A stretch of 64,000 nt of DNA from contig CM045761.1 in NCBI GenBank assembly GCA_025200525.1, forward strand, positions 203,104,321-203,168,320. The letters are read 5' to 3'. The position numbers and the translations under genes were made by a program. The notes below the pieces were generated by a model. The model ran no database searches, was not told the DNA's origin, and saw only the letters and a list, made by a program, of their open reading frames with translations. Each line of letters begins with the position of its first letter. Positions within the stretch are counted from its first letter, which is position 1. This DNA is from Camellia lanceoleosa (lineage: Eukaryota; Streptophyta; Magnoliopsida; Ericales; Theaceae). Of this stretch, positions 33,766-43,600 are shown in pieces.

Positions 33766-36636
33766 AAATTTGGTTTTGAGGTCCAAAATAGGAGGGGGTG
33801 GCCTCCTTTCTTTGGGTCTTGTTTGCAAGTGTAAATGGCCTAGGATGTGAGCATGTTTTTCTACTCTTTTGTGACCTGATCTCAGCATGTTTTTGCTACT
33901 GGGTTAGCATGCTTTAGCTCTGTTTTGAGCCTCCTTGGTCACATGAGACTTGTTATGCATGGTTGTAGTGCAAATGGCTTCACTAGCTTTGTGTTTTAAG
34001 GCCTCTAACATGTTTTGCATGAGATCATTGCATGTTGTAGCATCATTTAACATGTGATTTCATTGCATATAGCTCTATCACACTCTCACATATTTCACTC
34101 TTTCATTGCTTTTTAGAGTTGTGCTTTGAGCCTTGCTTGCGAGCTAACAAATGAGCATATTTTTCTTGCCTTCTATGCTACCATCTCAGCATGTTTTAGC
34201 CACTGTTTTGGCATGTTTAAGCTCTGTCTAGAGCTGGTTTGGTCAATTGAGCTTGATATTGCATGCCTCTAGTGTAGTGCTCTTCACTAGCTTTAGTGTT
34301 TTTGGCTCTTAGCATGTTGTGCATGAGTTGTTTGCATGTTGTAGCATTATTTCTCATGCCATTTCAGCACTAAAAAGTCTGCAACCTCCTTTATTTCTTC
34401 ATTTTTCCATTTGTTTTGAGGGTTGGTTAACCTTATGATTGTGTTTAAGCTTGAGATAGAGCTTGTGCTCAATGGCTTTAACTCTCTTTTGAGGGTTCCT
34501 CCTGGCCAAAGGCATGTTTTGTCTCATGTCTTAAACCACCTTTTGGTTGACCCCTCTCTCATTAGAGGACACTCATTTTGGACTTAACCGATTAAAGAAT
34601 GGCTTGGTAATGCTAAAATGTGTAAACAAGAATTGGACAAGTAAAACATGACTAAGATAAGCATTTGTGTTGCATTGCATGTGTTTGGATCAGATGTTAA
34701 TCCAAACACAAGAAATGTGGGACGTTTCATACTCAAAGTGATGAAACGTGTCACATTTCTTGGTTGCCGCCACCCTTGATCATGCATGATAGGGTGATGG
34801 TCCTTTGAGTCTATTTGTGCATTCATTAAGCTTGTGCAAGCTTGGTTCTTTGGCCATCATGCATGAAAATGCTTGATTGGTGGCTTGAGAGCCAAGTGCC
34901 ATACTGCTTTGAGCTTGAGACATGATAAGGAGGGTGGCAGTACACACATTCCTTGAAAAATACATTGTTGTGCCTCTGTCGTTCTCTGTTGCAGCAAAAA
35001 TAGAAGTTTGGAAAAGCAGTGGCCGATCGGCCACTTAGACTAGCCAATCGGCCACCAGTCCATTCTTGTGCAGAAGTGTTCCTGAGTTAGGACAGAAGTA
35101 GTCTGGAAGCTGGTACAGTGTTTAGAGATCAAGGTGAGTGCAAACAGAGGCAACAGAGATCATGGCAATGGATTTTCGGGAGGACGCAACCGAGCATGCA
35201 TGTCTCACTCGCCTACGAGGCCGTTTACTCGCTTTATTTAAACTGTTTTAAATAGCTTAGCATAGCTAGTTATTTAATTCTTTTTGTAATATCATAATTA
35301 GTCTGTGTAACTAGTTATTCAATTTCATTTGTTGTAATTAATTAGCTTAGAATAAGTTAGTTAATTAGATTCAAATTGGTTTGTAATAATTAAGTATCTT
35401 AGCTTAGCTATTTCTTTATTTTGATTTGTAATAATTAGTCTAATTAGTTTAATTAGATTAGTTAGTTAGCTTAGCTCAGTGTAGCTTAGCTTAATTATTC
35501 AGACCCTCCTTCGCGAGGGTGTATTGTTGTAATAAGCGTGCATGTGTGTGTGCATGTCTTCCAACCCCACGTCTTTCTCCTTTTCGCTTAACCGCTTTCG
35601 ATGGTTAGTTTTAGGGCGCGTTTCAATTAGCATACTTTATGCTTTCATGTTTGCATCATTCATTTGTCTTGCATGCACCGAGGCTCAGCGCATCATTCAA
35701 ACTGTATTGTATTTCAATACTTATTTGAATACGTGTTTATCACATGTTATCAAATAATTGCATTCATATGCCATCTTAGATAACTGAGCCTATTTAGTTG
35801 CATTATTGCATGTGTTGCATTAGGCATCTTGTATAGTTAGGATCATGCATATTTCTAACTAATTTTTGTTTTGGCTCGGAGTACACTGTAAGTTTTACGC
35901 TTTAGCATACAAACTTACATGAGTGTGAGTGTTGCCATGATAGCATGCTTGCCATAAGGCTATTTGCTTAAGTGCTTAACTACTTGAATGCCTGTGGGTG
36001 AAGGCTTTGTTGCTTGAATTGGAACAATTCGATAAATGTGAGTTTTAAGCCCATTTTACGAAGTGGCAAATCATGTTTTCAAGCCCACTTGAGGGTGGCA
36101 CTTTCAAACCATTTTCGAAAACAAACATGAGTTGTTTTGTTCCAATTCTCGCGATTTTAGTATATACTTGTATGTGTGCGTCACATAGTAAAGTTAGCTA
36201 ATAACTGGATAAGAACACATGAGGTTTATAAAACAACATATCATGCTTAGTAGAGGCCAATCTTTGATCGGGCGAGCCGGGGGGAGGGGTGCTCATTTCA
36301 AGACCTTCCCCTCTCGTACCCAAGTTCTCGAGCCAAGGCAACTTTGGTGATGACGGACACGTGGCCTTTAGCACGAGTCAGGGTTTCCTAAATTTCCCAA
36401 AAATAAAATATTTAGGTGGCGACTCTGTAATCTAGCAAAGCAGTCCAGTTTTGGCATTATTTGATTCAAAATCTGATTTTCCAAAATGATTTGCCGGATT
36501 TGGACTCTTTGGTGTTTATCAGTCTCACATTGCACTTTGTAAGATTAGGTTCAGAACTGTGACAAGAGTCCGAACTGTAGGAGACCAATTCATGCCTCTC
36601 CAAAAGGGGGGGCGCGCGAAGAAAGTTGAGTCTACA

Positions 36637-38188
36637 GTTCACCAGTTAGAAAGAACTGTTATGTGACTTGGAAAGAGATGGAATCAAAATTGTATTGCGT
36701 GAACAAGGTAGAGTCTTACCTGTTATTTCTACCCAGTCTACAATTATTGAAGAGATTAGAGAGAAACAACTACAAGATGAATTTTTGAAGAAGAATGTGG
36801 ATGAAATTCACTCAAAATCGAGGCCAAGATTTGTGTTTGACAATAATGTGTTGAAATTTCAAAACCGACTTTGTGTACCGGAATGTTTTGATTTGAAGAA
36901 ACGAATTATGGCTGAAGTTCACAATTCAAAATTTGCTATGCATCCGGGTAATACGAAAATGTACAAAGATTGAAAGCAAAACTTCTGGTGGCCTGTAATG
37001 AAGAAAAGTATTGCTGACTATGTGGCTAGATGTCTATATTGCTAACAAGTTAAAGCCGAGCATCAGCGACCCGCTGGATTGCTTCAGCCGCTTCCGATAC
37101 CGGAGTGGAAATGGGAGCATATTACCATAGACTTCATTGTAGGATTGCCTCACTCTTTTCAAGGTATGGATTCTATTTGGGTAATTATTGATCGTTTGAC
37201 TAAATTCGCACATTTCTTACTTGTCAAAACTTTTTATAATGCGAATAAATTGGCTAACATGTATATGAATGAGATTGTGAGATTACACGGTGTGCCCATG
37301 TCTGTTGTATCTGACAAAGATCCTAAGTTCACTTCAAGATTCTGGCAGAGTCTATAGCAAGCTTTGGGAATTGAGTTAAGACGGAGTAGTGCATACCATC
37401 CACAGACAGACGGTCAATTAGAAAGAACAATACAGATCTTGGAAGCTATGCTCAGAATGTGTGTCCTAGATTTTCAAGGCAATTGGGAGACCTACTTACC
37501 ATTGGTCGAGTTTGTGTATAATAACAACTACCATTCCAGTATTGGTATGGCTTCTTATGAAGCTTTGTATGGTAGAAAATGTCGTTCTCCAATCTATTGG
37601 GCCAAGGTAGGTGACAGACCTTTGTTGGGACCGGAACTTGTGCAAGAAATGACAGAAAATGTGAAATTGATTCAACAAAGATTGAAAACTGCACAAAACC
37701 GTCAAAATAGTTATGTGGATGTCCGAAGAAGAGAGCGAGAATATGAAGTTGGAGATCATGTGTTTATTAAAGTAACTTCTATGAAAGGGCAAACGCGGTT
37801 TGGAGTGAAAGGCAAATTAGCACCAAAATATGTTGGACCATATGAGATCCTTGAGAAAATTAACCCGGTGACGTATCGGATAGCCTTACCGCCGGTCATG
37901 GAACAGATACATAATGTTTTTTATGTTTCGATGCTTCGGGAATATTTACGAGACCCACTCCATGTGATTGAACCGACCCATGTGCTTCTGAAAGATGACT
38001 ATACATATGAAGAGAAGTCAATTCAGATTGTGAATCGCAGAATCAAAAGATTGAGGAACAAGGAAATACCATTAGTAAAAGTTGATTGGCAAGATCACGG
38101 AGGGACATATGCAACATGGGAGACGGAAGAGGAAATGATGAAAAGATACCCTGACCTATTCTCGTTAGATCCAGTATTCTTTTAAAAC
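36637..38188 (+). pseudogene. pol: G1 pol fragment: integrase and chromodomain
   Basis: One frame with stops at 36971-36973, about 37042-37044 and 37355-37357 (G3 has leucine, glutamine and glutamine respectively). It begins with the linker KELLCDLERDG, then FAMHPGNTKMYKD and CLYC of the zinc site, [10 protein letters not shown] and VVSDKDPKF with HPQTDGQLERT of the catalytic core, then the 273-residue C-terminal part to a Tekay-type chromodomain (about 38000-38160). It is closest in layout to G3. About 190 residues of RNase H that should precede it are absent. The element ends in a polypurine tract and its 3' LTR immediately downstream. Confidence 0.92.
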
Positions 38189-38219
38189 AAAGGCAATTCG
38201 AGTTTAGAGGACCAAACTC

Positions 38220-38235
38220 TTTAAGGGGGGAAGAC
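38220..38235 (+). other. Polypurine tract of G1
   Basis: TTTAAGGGGGGAAGAC directly before the LTR. Confidence 0.85.
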
Positions 38236-39239
38236 TGTAACAACTCCGACCCATGATTAACTATTAATCCATGATTAAATATGTCTAATACATAATTAAG
38301 ATAAAATCATGTGATAATTGCATGAACTATATGGTATTGGTGTTTATATCTGTCTGTTGTATATCTGTTTGTGTTTCTGTTTTATTCTGCGAATTGAAGG
38401 CCTTATCGGCATCCGATGACAAAATTGACTACAGTTATGTGTTATTTGGAATTCTTAGAATTTTATGGTAGGTTGAATTGAAATACGATTCAAAACAAAC
38501 TAAATTAGAATAATTAATGTCAATTTGATTAACCCAAGTCAAGTTTAATTAAGTTTCATTAATTGAGCCTACATAAGGCTAATTTGACTTCATGAGTTCA
38601 TTTCACACCTTCATTTCATCCTTTTTGAGCTCCAAACGTGAAGGTGAGTGAGAAGAGTGAGCTCAGAGTCATTTTGGAAAGGAATTAAGCTCAAGTTAAG
38701 GGAATTGCTAGGAATTGTTGGAGAATTTGAGAGTTTAAGCTTATACACTTGTGAATTTAAGACTTTAGGTAAGAATCTTGTCCCTAAACTTTGTATTCTA
38801 GACATATGAGAAAGAGTTCAAGAAATTAAGATGGCTAAACATGAGAATTGAGCTTAGATTAAGAAATTTGGGAAGAGTCATTGCATGCATGCATAATTCA
38901 TGAAGTTTTGAGTTTGATTTCAAAGAATTTCCATATGCATGTGTTCATCTTGCCTTTGTTTTGAAAATTCATGAAGTTTCATACCAAATTACCTCAATAA
39001 CTCATGTATTGAAAGCTTTGAAGCCAAGATAAATTCATACATGCTAAGTTCTTGAATTCTAAGTTTGAGTTTGCTCAATTGGCATACTTTTGGGCTTTGA
39101 TTTTGTGAAATGGCTTTGAATTCATGAAGTTTGACAACTTTATATAAGTTTCCTTAAGTTTTTGGCCCAAAAGATCATGAGTTGGAGCTTTGGAGTCGAG
39201 TTTTGAGCTTAGGAGCAAATCTAGAAATTCCAAAATTTT

Positions 39240-39530
39240 GCTCCTCCGCTGAAGCGACAGAACCTACGCTCAAGTGACCACCTTTATTTTTGCATCTCCG
39301 CCCGAGCAACCAAAAGTTAGCTCGAGCGTAAATTGCATGCTCCCAGAAGATTTCGTGTTTTACAAACCACTCGAGCGACAAGAGTTGCGCTCGAGCGACT
39401 GTCGAGCGTGCGTCGAGCAGAAAAATCAAGCAACCAGTACTTTTGCAAAGTTTACAAACCGCTTGAGCGACCTCTCACATTTTTGAACGTCCGCTCGAGC
39501 AAAGGAAGTTGCGCTCAAGTGAGACCCCTG
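39240..39530. repeat. Cluster of CTCGAGCGAC-like palindromes in G1 LTR
   Basis: At least ten variants of CGCTCGAGCGAC, also written as CGCTCAAGTGACC or CGCCCGAGCAACC, in a 290-base stretch. Confidence 0.75.
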
Positions 39531-39924
39531 TTTTCAGCATATTTGACTAAGTGTTTTCAAGTGCATTTTAGCATCCTCATTGCATCCTAAGCATTCCTAG
39601 GCCAAGATTAAGACACAATAATGAGGATAAGACTTAAAAACACACGAAGAACGAAATGAAATAAGTTAAGTACAATCCGAGCGTGTGTTTCAGTATGTGT
39701 ATCTGTTATGTTTGCGTAGGTCATGCGTCGTGAGCTGTTGATCCATTAGTTACTATCAAGCTATCTGTACAACTATCTGTGACTAATAACTTAGTAAAGT
39801 TATGTTTGATATGAAATACTTTTTGGACATTATGATGTGATATGAACTGTTTCTAACTACAAAAGGCTATTTTGTGATTCCATAAATAATGATCCATATC
39901 TTTGACATGTATTTGTGATATCCT

Positions 39925-40080
39925 TAGTAGAGACCCTCGCCCAGGAGAAATAATATTGTGGCTTATGGTCATGAGGCCCTCACCCAGGGGAAACAATACC
40001 GTGGCCTAGGCCCAGGCCCGAGAGAAACAATACTGTGGCACAAGCCTTTGCCCGGGAGAAATAATACTGTGGCCCACATA
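39925..40080. repeat. Minisatellite in G1 LTR
   Basis: Four units of about 37-40 bp containing GCCC(G/A)GGAGAAATAATACTGTGGC. It lies in the same relative place as the minisatellites in the G2 and G3 LTRs. Confidence 0.75.
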
Positions 40081-40702
40081 TGAGATATGTTACCCGGTAC
40101 CGGGGGTTCCATTATGAAACTTGATATGCTTGACCAAAGTGATATGTTAATACTAATGGAAGTACCACACATGATTTGAATACAATTATGAACATGACTA
40201 TTTTTGATACGACCGTGAATTGATATGATATGAAATTGGACATCATTTATTAAAATCTTTACTCTGTTATTATTCACTAAGCTTTCGCTCACTATTTATA
40301 TTATGTATGTAGGCGACCAGGCTTGTGACCAAGCTCAGAGTTGATGACCTGGAGTCTCTATTTTGTCGGCCAACCATTGTGCCTCTCGAGGAGGTTCCAG
40401 AAAGAGTTTAGTGATCGAGTTTTGCGAAGTTTTGTTGTTTTGTAAATAGTTCTTTTACTTTATGTTGTATTATGACGATGAAGAATAGATATGTAAATAA
40501 CGTCATACGTGAGTTTATGTGTACCAGTTTTAATTGTTTTTGTCCCATGTATGTCTATACAGCTCTATGGACTATGTATGTTTCTATATTTGCTTCTGCT
40601 AGTCCCTTATAGTTTGTTATTCAGGTCAGAGGCCTTCGGTAATCTGAGGATTATTGGCCGATTACGTCGCTAAACCTAAAGGGGCAGACTTGGGTCGTGA
40701 CA

Positions 40703-41377
40703 GAAGCCTCTAACCTTCAACAATCCCTCACCAATTTGAGCCTTAAGGAAAAGCTCAAACAACTTGCTTAAGAAGAACAACAGATGGTCAATCACTTCTT
40801 TCATCTCCCATAACTCTCATTTAATGATTTGGCTCTCACAAGATCTGTAGAGCTTCTCAGTTGTTTTGAGGCTACTCAAACTTTAATGCCAAAGCTTTTT
40901 GACTCAGATCAAATATAAGTCTTTCAAGATTTCTTAACTGCCCTTCCTCAACACATAGCATCCATCAACCAGCATCATGTTGAAATTGAAGCCAACAAAC
41001 CTCAAATTGATCAACTAAAATCAGTGGCTGTTTCTCTGACTGGTGCTTCTCAAGCCTTCCAAGACAGTACTATTACTCAAGGCAACCTACTCTCAGCAAA
41101 AGAAGCTCATTTGGAGGCTCAATTAGCACAAGTCAAAGCTGAAAGAGCCCTCAAACAAAAACAATTCAAAATCAAAACCAATATGCAAGCTTTATTAACT
41201 CAAACAAAAGATGGTCTTACCAGCATCAAATCTACCCAGGTCAATCTCCAACAAAGCAAAGCAAAACAAAGTATAGAAGTGTGCTACAAGCCTAGAACAA
41301 TTTTATCTTGTATTTTCAAAAAGACTGAAATTTTTGTAACAATTTTTTTTTTTTTAACTTTTGCTTTGCAACTCTAG
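40703..41377 (+). pseudogene. T0 antisense coiled-coil ORF remnant
   Basis: A plus-strand reading frame with several stops (near 40770, 40830 and 40915) and then an open 117-residue part rich in Ala, Gln, Lys and Leu, predicted by eye to be coiled coil (AKEAHLEAQLAQVKAERALK). It lies beside a minus-strand Tat integrase, so it is antisense to the element T0, the same arrangement as the antisense ORFs of T3. No family is recognised. The N-terminal part would lie beyond the G1 insertion. A chance ORF cannot be excluded, but composition and position argue for a real former gene. Confidence 0.5.
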
Positions 41378-41469
41378 CTGTACACACTTGATTTATATGA
41401 ATGAATATGTTGGGTTATTTTATCTCATGTTTTCCTACGTGGTAGGATAATATTTTCCATTGATTATTC

Positions 41470-42701
41470 TTCTTCTATGTGGCTCCCTTTCCAAAGATGC
41501 CAGGTGATATGCCCCTGCTTTTAAGACCTTGAATATCTTGAAAGGTCCTTTCCAATTATGAGACCATTTTCTATATTCTGAGCTTTTTGTTCCAAAAGGC
41601 AAAATAGTTTTTCAGACTAATTCTCCCTCAGAGAACATTTTATGCTTTACTTTCTTGTTATATAACTCCTTTCTACCTTCTTCTTTTGTGCAATTAAGTG
41701 ATGAAAGCAGAAATCCTTTTCTTTTCCAAATCTTGTAACTCAATTGTCATGGCTTCATTATATTCATCCATTGAGATGTTCAACTGTTGAGCCAATCGAT
41801 TGGATCTTATAGTTACTTCTAATGGAAGAACAACATCATGTCCATACATCAACTCATACGGGGTTGTACCTGTACTATTTCTCCTAGAATTCCTATAAGC
41901 CCATAATGCCACAAGCAAAAGATTGTGCCAATCTCTAGGATTATTCTCAATCATTCTCTCCAAAGTATTCTTTACAATTTTTTTTGTTGCCTCAGCTTGC
42001 CCATTTGCTTGAGCATAATAGGGAGAAGAGTTTAAGATCTGAATGCCATACTTTGTGGCAAACTCTTTCATTTCATCCCCATTGAATATGGTCCCTTGAT
42101 CGACAGTAATGGTTTGAGGCAGACCAAATCTATGGATCACATTCTTTTTAAGGAACTCAATAACCTGAGACTGTGTGGCAACTTTTAATGGGATAACTTC
42201 TACCTACTTAGTAAAATAATCTATTGCCACCAACAAATATAAATGAGCCTTTGATGAATGTGGGAATATTTGTGCTATCAAATCCATTGCCCAACCTCTA
42301 AAAGGCCAAGGCTTTACTATTGAATTCAAGCTTATAGCTGGGACCCTTTGGAAATTACCATGTTTCTGGCAACTTTGACACCCTTTTACATACATATTAC
42401 AATCTTTTCTTATGGATGGCCAAAAGTATCCATATCTGCTAATTAGCCATCTCATCTTATCCCTAGCTTGATGGGCTTCACATATGCCCTCATGTGTTTC
42501 TGCCATTGCTTTTATTTGATCTTCTTGGCCTATGCATAGTAAGGTCGACCCATCATGTGCTTTTCTAAACAAATCATCCCCCATTATGACATAATTTAAA
42601 GCTTGGTATTTTAGTTGCCTATTACAAACATCACTAGGGTTCGTCAAGTATTTAATCAAAGAATACCTCCCATCACTTTCAGACACTTCAAGTGCCATTA
42701 T
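41470..42701 (-). pseudogene. T0 Tat-lineage integrase remnant
   Basis: Two open pieces in the same frame (42698-42204 and 42140-41694). They show the zinc-binding part (C..CQKHG), PWPFRGWAMDLI, LLVAIDYFTK, a stop at 42201-42203 where tryptophan is expected, then TVDQGTIFNG, YYAQANGQAEATKK and TTPYELMYGHDVVLP. A degraded C-terminal part with a frameshift reaches about 41470 (PFGTKSSEYRKWSHNWKGPF). The catalytic D, D and E are visible. This is the family's DNA-joining enzyme, here dead. No RT or RNase H of T0 is present; the right side changes to LTR-like sequence at about 42726. Confidence 0.88.
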
Positions 42702-42725
42702 TGGTAAGAAATCTCTATGCCTGTC

Positions 42726-43133
42726 TGTGGAAATCCCATTTTGACCAGCCCTAAGACTTGGGCGCTTTCTTTTGATTAGCCGATGATGAAAATAAGAATA
42801 TGCTATCTCACAAAATTCTCAGTGAAAAGATGGAATGTAAATATTAATCCCAACCTTACACCTGTTTTTGCCAAATTATTTTAGATCCATTCTCCATTTT
42901 CTTTTACTTTTTTTTATTATGTATTATATATAATATTTTATTAAATTTATTCGGTGTCGTGGTTTCACCCACGCATCATACTTTTGTATATATATTTTTT
43001 ATTATATTATATAAGGGTACTATTCCCCCTCTGAAAAATTCACTACACTCCCACCGTTTGTTTTTTTGTCTTCTTTTACTTTAGACCCGCTTTAGTCAAA
43101 TTATGTTACATATTTGCCCTGCTAAAATATATT
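42726..43133 (+). mobile_element. Orphan LTR-like fragment, left part (split by T3)
   Basis: It opens TGTGGAAATCCCATTTTGACC and CCTAAGACTTGG, recognisably related to the TGTAGACACCCCATTTTTGACC start of the 3.7 kb LTRs but then diverges. It is very A+T rich. It continues at 58829 after T3. Assignment to an LTR is tentative. Confidence 0.45.
43129..43133. repeat. Target site duplication ATATT (left; right copy 58824-58828)
   Basis: A perfect 5-bp repeat outside the T3 TG...CA ends. Confidence 0.92.
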
Positions 43134-43580
43134 TGTAGGGGAGTGGTTTTGGAAATATTTTTTGGATCCAATGGGGCACCCGAGATCCTCAGCTGGTAAC
43201 CTGAAAAAGAATGAACACTCCAGTCAGGGGTGCCGAAATTAGCACTCTGACGGATAAGTCAGTATTTACTCTTTTGATTGCTTATATTTTAAGTTAAGCG
43301 TACTAGTTCTCACATACCTCTCTCTGGCTGATGTTCTTCTATTTATATCTTTTCTTTCTTGGGCCTCGGGGCTAGGCCCACCTTCAATTCGCCATATAAC
43401 TATTTACTCGACTCCTTTTGTTGCAAACCGCTTTTCACTCAGCCCCTTACTCAACTGGTTATTTGGCCGAATAAGGTAGGATTTGTATGTATAAGACGGG
43501 GCCGAATGCGATGTATATATTTTGACTCTCCAGGTCTAATTATTCGGCCTCTTTACGTCTCCCAATATTTGGCCCCCACA
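43134..43580 (-). mobile_element. 3' LTR of T3
   Basis: TGTAGGGGAGTGGTTTTGG ... TTGGCCCCCACA, 447 bp, matching 58377-58823. Confidence 0.93.
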
Positions 43581-43600
43581 ATTGCCCCCCAAACACTCCA
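43581..43600 (-). other. Polypurine tract of T3
   Basis: The plus strand ATTGCCCCCCAAACACTCCA reads as a purine-rich tract on the coding strand, directly beside the 3' LTR. Confidence 0.8.

Larger units (their letters stand above)
32872..36636 (+). mobile_element. T2 3' LTR (3765 bp)
   Basis: TGTAGACACCCCATTTTTGACC ... AGTTGAGTCTACA. It is the most complete plus-strand LTR of the family here and serves as reference: palindrome 33196-33215, TATATAA 33246-33252, hairpin 33731-33765, GGCCGATCGGCC cluster 35018-35065, conserved TATTTAGGTGGCGACTC near 36410, and GGGGGGCGCGCG at the end. Bases following it (GTTCA) do not match those before the 5' LTR (GCTTA), so the expected duplication is missing. 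Short ORFs inside are not genes. Confidence 0.9.
38236..40702 (+). mobile_element. 3' LTR of G1 (2467 bp)
   Basis: TGTAACAACTCCGACCC ... GGGGCAGACTTGGGTCGTGACA. The end resembles the G2 and G3 LTR ends. It contains CGCTCGAGCG-like words (39240-39530) and GCCCAGGAGAAATAATACTG repeats (about 39925-40080). No ORF in it is supported. It abuts the T0 coding remnant at 40703. Confidence 0.9.

Noticed and set aside
23199..36636. T2 as a simple, complete insertion
   Set aside because: The flanking 5-mers differ, the 5' LTR is truncated after the TATA box and no gag-pol is present, so it is a deleted or recombined derivative.
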